A stretch of DNA of 64,000 nt from Streptomyces antibioticus (GTDB lineage: Bacteria; Actinomycetota; Actinomycetes; Streptomycetales; Streptomycetaceae), in the NCBI RefSeq assembly GCF_001514065.1, contig NZ_KQ948424.1:407568-471567 (forward strand). The letters are read 5' to 3'. The position numbers were made by a program, and so were the translations under genes. Under the pieces are notes generated by a model. The model made no database searches and was not told the origin of the DNA. It saw only the letters and a program-made list of their open reading frames with translations. This document shows positions 51,798 through 60,560 of this stretch, one piece after another. Numbering within the stretch: the first letter of the stretch is position 1; each line of letters opens with the position of its first letter.

Positions 51798-52871
51798 GTG
51801 AGACGAATCATCGGAATCGTCCTCGCGATCCTGCTGGTCGGTGGCGTGGTGGTTGCCGTCGTCGCAGGACGCACTGATGGGGACGCAGGCACGGCAACGA
51901 AGACCGTGCAAGGTGTGATCGGGTCGGAGAAGGCGGAGTTCTTCGCTGATCCCGATGTGGTGAAGGCCCTCGCCGCCAAGGGCTACACCGTGAAGGCCGA
52001 GACCTCCGGGTCCTGGGCCATGGAGGGGCTGGACCTCAAGGGGTACGACTTCGCCCTTCCCTCCAGTCAGGCGCCGGCCGTCGAACTCGCCCAGAAGTAC
52101 AAGGTACGGGGGACCCTCCCCCGCCCCTTCTACTCGCCCCTCGTCGTCGTGGCGCACCGAAGCGCCGCCGAGGTGCTCGCGGGCAACGGGCTGGCCACGC
52201 TGGACGGCAGGAGCCGCGGCACCCTGGACATGGGCGCGTATCTCGACGCGGCCCGCGCCGGGCGGACCTGGCAGCAGCTCAAGGGGGCCGGGAAGTACGG
52301 GGAGTTGGGCGGCACGCTCTACATCTCCAGCACCGACCCGGAGTCCTCCAACTCCGGCGCCCTCTATCTCGCCGCCACCTCCTACGTCGCCAACGGCGGC
52401 AAGGTGGTCGCGAGCGATGCCGACGTCGCGCGCACCGCGCCGCTGCTGAAGAAGCTCGTCAGCGTCCAGGGCACCCAGCAGACCAGCACCGACGCCTCCT
52501 TCCGGGACTTCGTCAGCGGGGTCGGCAACCCGCTGGTCCTGGTGTACGAGTCGCAGGTCGCCTCGCTCCTGGCGGGCGGGCAGCAGCCCGGTGACCTGGT
52601 CGTCCTCTACCCGGACACCACGGTCAACAGCGACCACACCGTCGTACCGCTCACGGAGAACGGGCGGGCGCTCGCCGAACTCCTCTCCAGCGATCCGGAG
52701 TTGCGCAGGCTGCTGGTCCGGCACGGGTTCCGGCCGCAGGGGGCGGCCACCGCGTTCGGCTCGGCCGACGCTCATCTCAAGCAGGAACTGACCGGCGTCC
52801 GCCAGGCTCCCGTGCCCACCTCCGCGGTGCTGCACGAGCTGGCCCGCCGCGCTACGGGGGACGACAAGTGA
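51798..52871 (+). CDS. Substrate-binding-like membrane-anchored protein of the TelA operon
   Basis: A 357-residue protein with an N-terminal anchor IIGIVLAILLVGGVVVAVVAG and a periplasmic-binding-protein-like fold: VQGVIGSEKAEFF, LYISSTDPESSNSGALYLA and PLVLVYESQVASLL match the type 2 solute-binding class used beside TelA/vWA genes. GTG 51798 has a weak site. It shares the S/T-D-P-x-x-S-N-S-G motif with the 54034 gene two places downstream, so both belong to one module. The ligand may be an anion or a signal, unknown. Confidence 0.8.
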   Translation: MRRIIGIVLAILLVGGVVVAVVAGRTDGDAGTATKTVQGVIGSEKAEFFADPDVVKALAAKGYTVKAETSGSWAMEGLDLKGYDFALPSSQAPAVELAQKYKVRGTLPRPFYSPLVVVAHRSAAEVLAGNGLATLDGRSRGTLDMGAYLDAARAGRTWQQLKGAGKYGELGGTLYISSTDPESSNSGALYLAATSYVANGGKVVASDADVARTAPLLKKLVSVQGTQQTSTDASFRDFVSGVGNPLVLVYESQVASLLAGGQQPGDLVVLYPDTTVNSDHTVVPLTENGRALAELLSSDPELRRLLVRHGFRPQGAATAFGSADAHLKQELTGVRQAPVPTSAVLHELARRATGDDK

Positions 52872-54037
52872 CCGACATCGACAACGACTTCGTACTCACT
52901 CCGCCGGAGGCCGTCGCCGCCGTGCCGCGGGAGCGGGCCGGTGGGCTGGTGCCCGTCGAGGACTCCGTCCGTACGGGGATGGCGCAGAAGGCCGCCGACT
53001 ACGTGGCCGGGCTCGCGGCGCTCGACGCCCGCTCCCCCGAGTTCGCGGGGAAGGTCGGCGAGATCACCGGGCTGGGGGCCGGGGACATGCGCAGTGCCGC
53101 CGCGCAGTCCAACCGGATGCTGGAGCGGACCGTGCGCAGCCTGCCGGACAAGGGCGGGGACGCGCAGGCGCAGGTCGCCGGCTCGCTCGTGGAGTTGCGG
53201 CGGGTCGTGGAGGACCTGGATCCGCGTGATCTGGCGGTGTCCAAGGGCCGGAAGTTCCTGTCCCGCCTGCCCGGTGGCAACAAGGTGCGGGACTACGTGG
53301 CCAAGTACGCCTCCGCGCAAGGGACGTTGAACCGGATCGTGGGCGCGCTGCGCGGCGGGCAGGACGAACTGCGGCGGGACAACGCCGCGTTGCAGACCGA
53401 GCGGGTGCGGCTGTGGGAGACCATGGGCAAGCTCCAGGAGCACGTCGTGCTGACCGAGGCCCTCGACACGGCCGTCGAGCAGCACATCGACGGGGTCGCC
53501 GATCCGCAGCAGGCCGACGGTCTGCGGGCCGACGTGCTCTTCCCGGTCCGGCAGAAGCACCAGGACCTGCTGACCCAGCTCGCGGTGTGCGCGCAGGGCT
53601 ACCTCGCCATGGACGTCGTACGCCGTAACAACGAGGAGCTGATCAAGGGCGTCGACCGGGCCGCGACCACGACCGTGTCGGCGCTGCGGATCTCCGTGAT
53701 GCTGGCCTCCGCGCTCGACAACCAGAAGAAGGTCATCGAGCAGGTCAACGCGTTGCGCGGGACGACCGAGGACCTCATCCGGGGCAACGCCGAGATGCTC
53801 GCCACGCAGAGCGGGGAGATCCAGCGGATCGCCGCCGACCCGGCCGTGGGCGCCGAGACCCTGCGCTCGGCCTTCCAGCAGATCTACCGCACCCTCGACG
53901 CCATCGACACCTACAAGGTGCAGGCGACCGAGGTCATGGCGTCGACCGTGGAGTCCCTGACCTCCGAACTCCAGCACGCCTCCGCGTACTTGGAGCGCAG
54001 CCGGTCCCAGGGCGCGCTGGAAGGGGGCCTCGGATGA
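52868..54037 (+). CDS. Toxic anion resistance protein TelA-like
   Basis: A 389-residue helical protein of the TelA/KlaA family, linked to tellurite and other toxic-anion resistance and to stress response. Long helices run through SLPDKGGDAQAQVAGSLVELRRVVEDLDPRDL, LRRDNAALQTERVRLWETMGKLQEHV, VEQHIDGV and LAMDVVRRNNEELIKGVDRATTTT-like VDRAATTTVSALRISVMLA. GTG 52868 overlaps the previous stop (GTGA). It is cytoplasmic and acts with the flanking binding and vWA proteins. Confidence 0.92.
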   Translation: MTDIDNDFVLTPPEAVAAVPRERAGGLVPVEDSVRTGMAQKAADYVAGLAALDARSPEFAGKVGEITGLGAGDMRSAAAQSNRMLERTVRSLPDKGGDAQAQVAGSLVELRRVVEDLDPRDLAVSKGRKFLSRLPGGNKVRDYVAKYASAQGTLNRIVGALRGGQDELRRDNAALQTERVRLWETMGKLQEHVVLTEALDTAVEQHIDGVADPQQADGLRADVLFPVRQKHQDLLTQLAVCAQGYLAMDVVRRNNEELIKGVDRAATTTVSALRISVMLASALDNQKKVIEQVNALRGTTEDLIRGNAEMLATQSGEIQRIAADPAVGAETLRSAFQQIYRTLDAIDTYKVQATEVMASTVESLTSELQHASAYLERSRSQGALEGGLG

Positions 54038-55560
54038 GACGAGCACTGACCTGCGCCCTCGCCGCCGTCGCCCTGCTCGCCGGCTGCACCGCCGGGGAGG
54101 AGGAGGCCAAGGGTTCGGACCCGAACGCGCTGCACGTCCTCGCCTCCAGCGAACTGAGCGACATGGAGCCGATCCTCGAACGCGTCGGCGCGGACCTCGG
54201 CGTCCCCGTGGAGCTGTCCTACGTGGGCACCCTGGACGCCGTGGACCGGCTCGCGAAGGGCAAGGCGGACGGGCGGTTCGACGCGGTGTGGCTGTCCTCC
54301 AACGACTATCTGCGCCTGCGCCCCGAGGCGGCCCGGAAGATCGTGTCCGAGACCACCGTCATGGCCAGCCCGGTCGCCCTGGGCGTCAAGCCCGCCACCT
54401 TGCGCGAGCTGGGCTGGAACCCGGCCGACGTGACCTGGTCCCAGGTCGAGAAGGCCGTCGCGGACGGCAAACTGACGTACGGCATGACGGACCCGTCCCG
54501 CTCCAACTCCGGCTTCTCGACGCTGATCTCGGTCGCCTCGGCCCTCTCCGGCGCCCAGTCCGCGCTCACCGACGCGGACATCGCCGAGGCCACGCCGCGG
54601 CTGAAGGAGTTCTTCCAGGGGCAGAAGCTCACCTCCGGATCGTCGGGCTGGCTGGCGACGGCCTACCGGCGGCGCGGCAATGTCGACGCGCTCCTCAACT
54701 ACGAGTCCGTCCTCAAGGGCATCCCCGGCCTGACCGTGATCCGCCCCCGCGACGGTGTCGTCACCGCCGACTACCCGCTCTCCACGCTCGCCTCCGCCGA
54801 CGCCACCGACCGTGACACCGTGCGGCGCCTGGGCGAGGCCCTGCGCAGCCCGGAGATCCAGCGCGAGATCACCGAGCGCACCCACCGCCGTCCGGTCGTC
54901 GCCGGCGTCGCACCCGCGGCCGGGCTCGACACCAGCCGGCGGCGCGAACTGCCCTTCCCCGGCAGCCGTTCGGTGGCCGACGGGCTGCTCGACTCGTACG
55001 AGAACGAACTGCGCCGCCCCTCCCGGACCGTGTACGTCCTGGACACCTCGGGCTCCATGGAGGGCGAGCGCCTGGACGGCCTGAAGGCGGCGCTCACCGA
55101 CCTCACCGGGGACTTCCGGGAGCGCGAGGAGGTGACGCTGATGCCGTTCGGGTCGGACGTGAAGAGCGTACGGACCCATGTGGTGGACCCCGCCGACCCG
55201 CGGTCCGGTCTCGACGCGATCAAGAAGGACACCGCAGGGCTTGAGGCCGACGGGGACACCGCCGTCTACACCTCGCTGGAGAAGGCGTACGGCGAACTGG
55301 GCGCCGACGAGGACACGTTCACGTCGATCGTGCTGATGACGGACGGCGAGAACACGGCCGGGGCGGACGCCGACGAGTTCGACGACTTCTACGAGCGACT
55401 CGACGGCACCGCACGGCAGATCCCCGTCTTCCCCATCCTCTTCGGCGACTCCGACCGGTCCGAGCTGGAGCACATCGCCGACCTGACCGGCGGCCGCCTC
55501 TTCGACGCCCAGCAGGGCTCGCTGGACGGCGCCTTCGAGGAGATCCGTGGCTATCAGTAG
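54034..55560 (+). CDS. Lipoprotein fusing a substrate-binding domain to a vWA domain
   Basis: A 508-residue lipoprotein: signal ALAAVALLAGCTAG with lipobox LAGC. The first 320 residues form a solute-binding-like domain (ELSDMEPILERVGADL, YGMTDPSRSNSGFSTLIS). The rest is a von Willebrand A domain with MIDAS VYVLDTSGSMEG (D-x-S-x-S) and VLMTDGENTAG. Such YfbK-like fusions display a metal-dependent protein-binding module outside the membrane. ATG 54034 overlaps the TelA stop. Together with TelA and the TerY triad it suggests a Ter-type envelope stress system. Confidence 0.9.
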   Translation: MRRALTCALAAVALLAGCTAGEEEAKGSDPNALHVLASSELSDMEPILERVGADLGVPVELSYVGTLDAVDRLAKGKADGRFDAVWLSSNDYLRLRPEAARKIVSETTVMASPVALGVKPATLRELGWNPADVTWSQVEKAVADGKLTYGMTDPSRSNSGFSTLISVASALSGAQSALTDADIAEATPRLKEFFQGQKLTSGSSGWLATAYRRRGNVDALLNYESVLKGIPGLTVIRPRDGVVTADYPLSTLASADATDRDTVRRLGEALRSPEIQREITERTHRRPVVAGVAPAAGLDTSRRRELPFPGSRSVADGLLDSYENELRRPSRTVYVLDTSGSMEGERLDGLKAALTDLTGDFREREEVTLMPFGSDVKSVRTHVVDPADPRSGLDAIKKDTAGLEADGDTAVYTSLEKAYGELGADEDTFTSIVLMTDGENTAGADADEFDDFYERLDGTARQIPVFPILFGDSDRSELEHIADLTGGRLFDAQQGSLDGAFEEIRGYQ

Positions 55561-56146
55561 GTATCTGGAGTCCCGCAAGAACATCGCGGGCAGTGTGTGC
55601 GGTCTTGTGGGGGTGGCGCTCACGCTCGCCGGGGTGGCGGGGCCGTACTGGCCGTTCGTCGTCGCGGGACTGTACGGCGCGGGCGCCCTCGTCGCCCCGC
55701 CGGAGCGGCCTGCGCTGCCGGACTTCCCGGACGCCTCGGCCCAACTGGACGCCCTGCGCGGCGACTTCGAGAAGTTGTGCGGCTATCTGGCGGAGGTCGA
55801 GCTGCCCCCGGCCGCCGCCGGGCGCCTCACCGAACTGACCGACCTGCTCACGGCGTTGCTGGACCCCGGCTGGGCGACCGAGCTGCTGACCCAGGACCCG
55901 GAAGGCGTGCACACGCTCTCGCGGGCTGTACGGCAGGACGTTCCCGAGGCCGTCGACACCTTCGTCCGCACCCGGTGGTGGACCCGTCTCGCGCCGGGGC
56001 AGGAGGCGCCGGAACGCCATCTGGAGCGGCAGTTGACGCTGCTCCAGGAAGAGGCCGAACGGCTGGCGGGCGCGCTGCGGGAGGCCGAGGCGCGGCGGCA
56101 GGAGTCGCTCACGCGGTATCTGGAGGACCGCGGGCGGGCCAACTGA
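55547..56146 (+). CDS. Membrane protein of the TelA operon
   Basis: A 199-residue protein. Two close membrane helices (AGSVCGLVGVALTLAGVAG and YWPFVVAGLYGAGALVAP) are followed by a long acidic and leucine-rich cytoplasmic helical part (LERQLTLLQEEAERLAGALREAEARRQE, coiled coil). GTG 55547 begins inside the previous gene behind GAGGAG, so translation is coupled. Family not recognised; it could link the membrane vWA protein to cytoplasmic TelA. Confidence 0.82.
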   Translation: MAISRYLESRKNIAGSVCGLVGVALTLAGVAGPYWPFVVAGLYGAGALVAPPERPALPDFPDASAQLDALRGDFEKLCGYLAEVELPPAAAGRLTELTDLLTALLDPGWATELLTQDPEGVHTLSRAVRQDVPEAVDTFVRTRWWTRLAPGQEAPERHLERQLTLLQEEAERLAGALREAEARRQESLTRYLEDRGRAN

Positions 56147-56151
56147 CGGTA

Positions 56152-57324
56152 TCAGCCCAGGAGTTCGTGCACGACACCAATGATCACCATCAGCACGAGC
56201 AGCAGGCCCAGCACCTTCAGTGCGGCGAACCGGGGCGCGGCCGGCGTGGGCGTCGGTGGTGCGGGCGGTGGCGGAGGCGGGACCGGCACGGGGAGGGGGC
56301 CGTTGAAGACGTCGTGGCGGGTCCGGGTGATCCGCTCGCACCAGGGGCAGGACGGCAGATGGGCGCCGTACGTGTGCAGTGGGCGGGCCTGGCAGACCCG
56401 GATCTGTGAGCGTTCGTGGTCCAGCGCGCGCAGCCATGCTTCCGCCGGGGGCCGGGCGGCGGGCGCGTGGACGCCGGGACCGAAGGCGGCGCGGGCCAGG
56501 GTGAGCAGGCCGGGCGGCAGGACGGAGGGGTCGACGGTGCCGCGGGGGATGACGACGTGTTCGGGGCGCACGACGTAGGAGCAGCTGGCGGCGATGTTGT
56601 CCTTGACGGTCGACTCGGAGGTGCTCTCATGCGGAACGCCGCCGAAGGGATGGTTGCCGGCGGTGAGGAGCTGGTAGACGAGCACGGCGAGGGCGAAGTC
56701 GTCGCTGGCGCGGCTCGCGGGGCTGCCGGACTGCCGTTCGGGGGCGGAGTAGTCGGTGGTGTGCATCAGGCACGGGAACGGCTCACCTGTGACGGGGTCG
56801 GTGAAGGCGATGGAGTCGCAGTCGAGGAAGGTGACGAAGCCGTTGCCGTCGACGACCACGTTGCTGCTGGAGAAGTCGCCGATGACGAGGTTGTCGTGGT
56901 GCATGCGGGCGGTCATGAAGGCGAGGTTCCAGGAGACGCCGAGCAGGAACCGCCAGTCCGCCTCGGGGAACAGGCTGAGGCGCTGGGCGCGGGTGAACAG
57001 ACCGACCAGCTGGACGTGTTCCGGCTCGCCGAAGCGGTGCATGGCGTAGCCGAGGAACGCGCCCTCGGGGCTGCGGGCGAGTGCGGTGGGCCAGGCCAGT
57101 TCGGGCGGCTGGGACTGGTCGGTGGGGCGGGCGGCGAGCGGGGACATGGTGAGCATGCGGGCCAGCCGGCGCTCCTGGTCGGGGCCCGGCGGGTCGCGGT
57201 AGAGCTTGACGACGGTGCCGTGGTCGCCTTCGACGGGGAAGACGGCCGCCTGGCCGCCGCCCTTGAGCGGGGCCTCGGCGAGCACGACCGGTTTCCCGTC
57301 CAGGTGGACGACGCGGCCGCTCAT
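56152..57324 (-). CDS. Protein kinase-like protein of a TerY-P triad
   Basis: A 390-residue protein kinase-fold protein. GGGQAAVFPVEG is a glycine-loop equivalent and VVKLYRDP the ATP Lys. The catalytic part reads LVIGDFSSSNVVVDGNGFVTFLDCDSIAF, lacking a standard H-R-D but keeping the final Asp. A Zn-like pair SCPWCER, a Pro tract and a C-terminal helix VLGLLLVLMVIIGVVHELL follow. This architecture is found in kinases encoded with PP2C and vWA genes (TerY-P). ATGA overlap with the phosphatase. Catalytic activity is uncertain because of the altered loop. Confidence 0.87.
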   Translation of the reverse strand: MSGRVVHLDGKPVVLAEAPLKGGGQAAVFPVEGDHGTVVKLYRDPPGPDQERRLARMLTMSPLAARPTDQSQPPELAWPTALARSPEGAFLGYAMHRFGEPEHVQLVGLFTRAQRLSLFPEADWRFLLGVSWNLAFMTARMHHDNLVIGDFSSSNVVVDGNGFVTFLDCDSIAFTDPVTGEPFPCLMHTTDYSAPERQSGSPASRASDDFALAVLVYQLLTAGNHPFGGVPHESTSESTVKDNIAASCSYVVRPEHVVIPRGTVDPSVLPPGLLTLARAAFGPGVHAPAARPPAEAWLRALDHERSQIRVCQARPLHTYGAHLPSCPWCERITRTRHDVFNGPLPVPVPPPPPPAPPTPTPAAPRFAALKVLGLLLVLMVIIGVVHELLG

Positions 57325-58118
57325 CGCCGCGTCCTGCGCACGGCCCGCAGCAGGGTCTTGTCGTCGGCGTTCAGCGCGGTCAGCCGGTCCGACCTGAGGA
57401 GGGCGGCCAGGTTGTCGTGCGCCGCGTCGGAGACCGGTCCGGGCGTGTCGAGGGAGCGGAAGACGGCGTCGACGAAGGAGGCGTTCGGGGTGGTCGCGCC
57501 GCTGCCGGAGCGGGAGAGCGCGGCCTGCGCGAGACCGTCGGTGGACAGCAGGACGCCGTCGATGCCCGGGTCGGCGACACAGTCGGTGTGCACCCAGCGG
57601 GCGGCGTCCGGGGAGGTGAGGAAGACGGTCTCGTTGCTGTACTCGCCGGCCGCGGCCGGCTGCGGCAGCAGATGGAACTGCCGTTCACCGTCCTCGACGC
57701 CGGCGCGGAGTACGACGAACCCGTCGCCGACGGAGAGATGGCCGAGCCAGCCGGGGGCGAGGACCACGACGGTGAGGGTGGTCGCGAAGTCCGCGGCCGA
57801 CGCCCCCGTGGTCTCCAGGAACACCTTGGTGACCTCACGGAAGGCGTCCAGGAGCAGCGCGTGCACGGCCTCGCCGGGTGGGCTCGTGGCCTGCGCGGCG
57901 GCCCGTCGTACGAAGTGCTCGGCGGCCAGCTCGACCGCGAGCCGCGAACCCTCGTCGGAGCGCGGCCTGCTGCCGGCGCCGTCCGCGACGGCGAGCACGG
58001 CGACCGGGCCCGCGTCGGTGTGCGCGCAGGCGTCCTGGCACGGGAGCCCGTCGCGGCGGTGCCGGTAGCCCTCGACGCTCATGCCGTGGATGCGCCAGCC
58101 GGCCCGGTCCGCGGCCAT
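57321..58118 (-). CDS. PP2C-type phosphatase of a TerY-P triad
   Basis: A 265-residue PP2C-fold protein. HRRDGLPCQDACAH, VAVLAVADGAGSRPRSDEGSR (metal Asp-Gly), FATTLTVVVLAPGWLGHLSVGDGFVVL, VLLSTDGLAQAAL are the family motifs. It probably reverses phosphorylation by the adjacent kinase. Three nt separate it from the vWA gene, and its stop overlaps the kinase start. Confidence 0.93.
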   Translation of the reverse strand: MAADRAGWRIHGMSVEGYRHRRDGLPCQDACAHTDAGPVAVLAVADGAGSRPRSDEGSRLAVELAAEHFVRRAAAQATSPPGEAVHALLLDAFREVTKVFLETTGASAADFATTLTVVVLAPGWLGHLSVGDGFVVLRAGVEDGERQFHLLPQPAAAGEYSNETVFLTSPDAARWVHTDCVADPGIDGVLLSTDGLAQAALSRSGSGATTPNASFVDAVFRSLDTPGPVSDAAHDNLAALLRSDRLTALNADDKTLLRAVRRTRR

Positions 58119-58121
58119 CGC

Positions 58122-58883
58122 CTAGCTCTCCCAGGCCGGGCGCTGGGTCTTGAACTGGCTGAAGATCTTCTCGAAGACCTCGTCGCCCGCGCCCTTCTGC
58201 TCGGCGTTGGCGCTCGCGGACATCATCTGGAGCAGCTCGCGGAACGGGAAGCCCTGGATGGTGGCGTTGAACTTCGGTGCGAACGCCCGCAGGACCTGCT
58301 CACCGAAGTCGGTGATGCCGCCGACGCCGATCGCGTACAGCCGGAAGCGGCGGGCGTTCTGCTCCTCGGCGAGGACGGGGACCAGCCGGTGCCAGGCGTC
58401 GGTGCGGTGGCCGGTGGCGTCGGTGGGGATGCCGTCGGTGACCAGGCAGATCTGCGGCCGGTAGTACTGGAGCCCGGAGGCGCGCAGCTCGGCCTTGCGG
58501 GCGGCGACGATGTGCATCGACAGTTCCAGCGCCTCGGTCATCAGCGTCACGCCCGCGGCGGCGAGCTGCGGCGGCCGGAACATGTGCGCGGGCACGAACG
58601 GGCTCACCGGGGCGCCGGGCACGAGCGGCTGCGGCCCCCGCCAGGCGGCGACCCCCTGCCCGCCGAAGGTGACGACGGCAACCTCGACGCTGTAGCTCAG
58701 CGCCACATCGTCGTGCAGCTCCCGAGTCCACTCCACGAGGGCGTTGTTGAGCGTCTGGATAGGCGGCCCCGCCATGGAGCTGGAGGTGTCGAGACACAGC
58801 ACGAGGGGCAGCCGCTGGGCGTTGTTCTCGAACTCGATGTCGGCGTACTCCGCCGGCAGGGTGGGCGGGTATTCGCTGGACAT
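58122..58883 (-). CDS. TerY-like vWA domain protein
   Basis: A 253-residue cytoplasmic vWA protein. MIDAS motif LVLCLDTSSSMAGPPI, then TLMTEALELSMHIV and ICLVTDGIPTDATGHRTDA. TerY proteins are the vWA part of tellurite/chemical-stress modules and are thought to be targets of the paired kinase and phosphatase. ATG 58883 follows AGGAGAGG. First gene of the triad operon. Confidence 0.92.
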   Translation of the reverse strand: MSSEYPPTLPAEYADIEFENNAQRLPLVLCLDTSSSMAGPPIQTLNNALVEWTRELHDDVALSYSVEVAVVTFGGQGVAAWRGPQPLVPGAPVSPFVPAHMFRPPQLAAAGVTLMTEALELSMHIVAARKAELRASGLQYYRPQICLVTDGIPTDATGHRTDAWHRLVPVLAEEQNARRFRLYAIGVGGITDFGEQVLRAFAPKFNATIQGFPFRELLQMMSASANAEQKGAGDEVFEKIFSQFKTQRPAWES

Positions 58884-58907
58884 GGGCCTCTCCTGGTGGC
58901 GCGTGCG

Positions 58908-59006
58908 TCAGAGGGTGGTGCGGGTGAGCGGGCCGACGGCCGGGGTGGGGCGGGCGCGAGGGGGCGCGTGCGGGCCGGGCGAGGTGGGTGCGTGGGCGCT
59001 GGGCAC
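58908..59006 (-). CDS. Possible 32-residue Pro/Ala-rich peptide
   Basis: GTG 59006 with AGGAGAC just upstream opens a 32-codon frame ending at TGA 58908-58910, in the 148-nt gap between the secreted protein and the vWA gene. The peptide is Pro/Ala/Arg-rich. The ribosome-binding segment (59011-59034) is a near copy of the one before the vWA gene (58884-58910), so this may be a duplication artefact. Evidence is only the site and the open frame. Confidence 0.25.
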   Translation of the reverse strand: MPSAHAPTSPGPHAPPRARPTPAVGPLTRTTL

Positions 59007-59031
59007 AGGCGTCTCCTGGTGGCGCGGCGCG

Positions 59032-59967
59032 TCAGGGGGTACGGGCGGGGCGGCCCCGTAGGGGTGGGTAGGCCTGGAGGAGGTCGGTGTCCGGGGGGCG
59101 GGTGACGTCGACCTGGGTGCCGGGGGCCGGTGGGGGGTGGCCGGGGTCTGCCCACGTCGCTCGGTAGAGGACGCGGTCGAGTTCGACGTAGCCCTGGGGG
59201 TGCAGGTCGGTGCGGACGACGGCGGTGCTCGTCGGGCCCGTCGGCCTGCGGGCGTGCCGGGGGGCCGCGGCCCTGACGCGTACCGTCGGCTCGTCGGCCG
59301 AGCGGTGGCCGGTGCCCGCACCCGCCAGCGCCGGCTGCGGTGCGGACGAGCGGCGGACGGCGAGCACGAGGCCGCCGAGGAGCACGGCCAGCAGGACGCT
59401 CATGCCGATCAGCAGCCAGTCCTTGAGGGTGAGTCCCGAGTCGTCCTGGGCGGCGAGGGAGTACTCCGTGCGCGGCAGCGCGGCGATGCCCTCGAAGCCG
59501 ATCAGTTCGCTGCCGGTCAGATAGGCCGGTCCGCCGGTCTTCGGGCCGACCACCTCGCACAGGTCCCCGGGGCTCGGGCTGCACGCGCCCGCGTCCCTCA
59601 ACTCCTTGACCTGCGGTTGGGTCAGCCGGGTGACGTGGGCGTCGGGGTGGACGAGTCGGTGGCCGGCCAGCACCAGCAGTGCCGTACCGCCCTGGTCGGT
59701 GGTCGTTCCGGCGGGCACGCGCACTTCGAGGTTGTGGCGGTACTTCTGCACGGTCTTGGCTACGGCGGCGCGGTCGGCCTGGTCGCCGTTGAAGGCGAGT
59801 CGGCGGTCCAGGGTGACGGCGACCGTGTGGTCCTTCATCCCCTGGGCCCAGCAGCGCAGCCGTTGCGCGAAGGTCCCGTCGCACGAGTCCGCGGCGTTCG
59901 CGGGAACCGCGACCGTCAGAACGCCGAAACAGCCCAGCATCAGAACAAGACAGAGAAAACGCCTCAT
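59032..59967 (-). CDS. Secreted single-pass membrane protein of the TerY module
   Basis: A 311-residue protein with signal FLCLVLMLGCFGVLTVAVPANA, an extracytoplasmic domain with Cys pairs (DSCDGTFAQRLRCWAQ, GACSPSPGDLCEVVG), a membrane helix DWLLIGMSVLLAVLLGGLVLAV at about residues 185-206 and a cytoplasmic Pro-rich tail ending in beta segments. Family unknown. ATG 59967 follows a CAGGGGG site. It precedes the vWA gene on the same strand, so it may sense at the surface for the triad. Confidence 0.8.
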   Translation of the reverse strand: MRRFLCLVLMLGCFGVLTVAVPANAADSCDGTFAQRLRCWAQGMKDHTVAVTLDRRLAFNGDQADRAAVAKTVQKYRHNLEVRVPAGTTTDQGGTALLVLAGHRLVHPDAHVTRLTQPQVKELRDAGACSPSPGDLCEVVGPKTGGPAYLTGSELIGFEGIAALPRTEYSLAAQDDSGLTLKDWLLIGMSVLLAVLLGGLVLAVRRSSAPQPALAGAGTGHRSADEPTVRVRAAAPRHARRPTGPTSTAVVRTDLHPQGYVELDRVLYRATWADPGHPPPAPGTQVDVTRPPDTDLLQAYPPLRGRPARTP

Positions 59968-60104
59968 GGGCACCCCCTGTGGCCCACCGGCCACATCCCC
60001 CGTGGCCCGACAAAGGCCCTGGCCCATAGTGGAGGAAACGCCCTCGTGTCCGAAAGGGGTTGTTGCCTATTGATGCCTATCGAAAGACCTCACCCCCGTC
60101 ACTT

Positions 60105-60560
60105 CTACAACTGGAACACCTGATGGCAACGGGTGAACATCTGCCGCGCCCGTTCCACCCAATCGCTGGCCAAAGCATCGAAGTCCGCTTGGGCAATACG
60201 GCAGGTCAGCGGCAGATCGCACACCCCTGCGAGACAGGGTCGCGGGCCTCGGACATCCCACACGGACAGCATGGGATTCAGTTGTTCGGTATTCCACGCG
60301 TTCGACGCCGCCGCCGCGACGGCGAGTTGGTCGTGGCGCAGGAAATTCCCGTCGGTGACAAAGGCGACCAGCAGCCGTTTGGTGGTCATGAATCTGACCG
60401 TCAGCAGGCGACCCGTTTCCTCGATATCGCATTGCAGGGACACCGAATCGGTGTCCGTCACGATGTGCAGATTCCGGCCCGCCGCCCAGTTCCGCACCAA
60501 CTGCCGCCAGTACGTACCGATCTCATGGGCCGGCCCCGTCGAGTGCTCAGGCGCTGCCAC
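60105..60560 (-). CDS. YbjN-like domain protein
   Basis: A 151-residue protein with YbjN/type-III-chaperone-like alpha+beta features (VTDTDSVSLQCDIEETGRLLTVRFMTTKRLLVAFV, LAVAAAASNAWNTEQLNPML). Start GTG 60560 lies inside the end of the kinase gene (14-nt overlap), showing translational coupling, and a purine-rich site precedes it. The role may be to assist or modulate the kinase; unknown. Confidence 0.82.
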   Translation of the reverse strand: MAAPEHSTGPAHEIGTYWRQLVRNWAAGRNLHIVTDTDSVSLQCDIEETGRLLTVRFMTTKRLLVAFVTDGNFLRHDQLAVAAAASNAWNTEQLNPMLSVWDVRGPRPCLAGVCDLPLTCRIAQADFDALASDWVERARQMFTRCHQVFQL

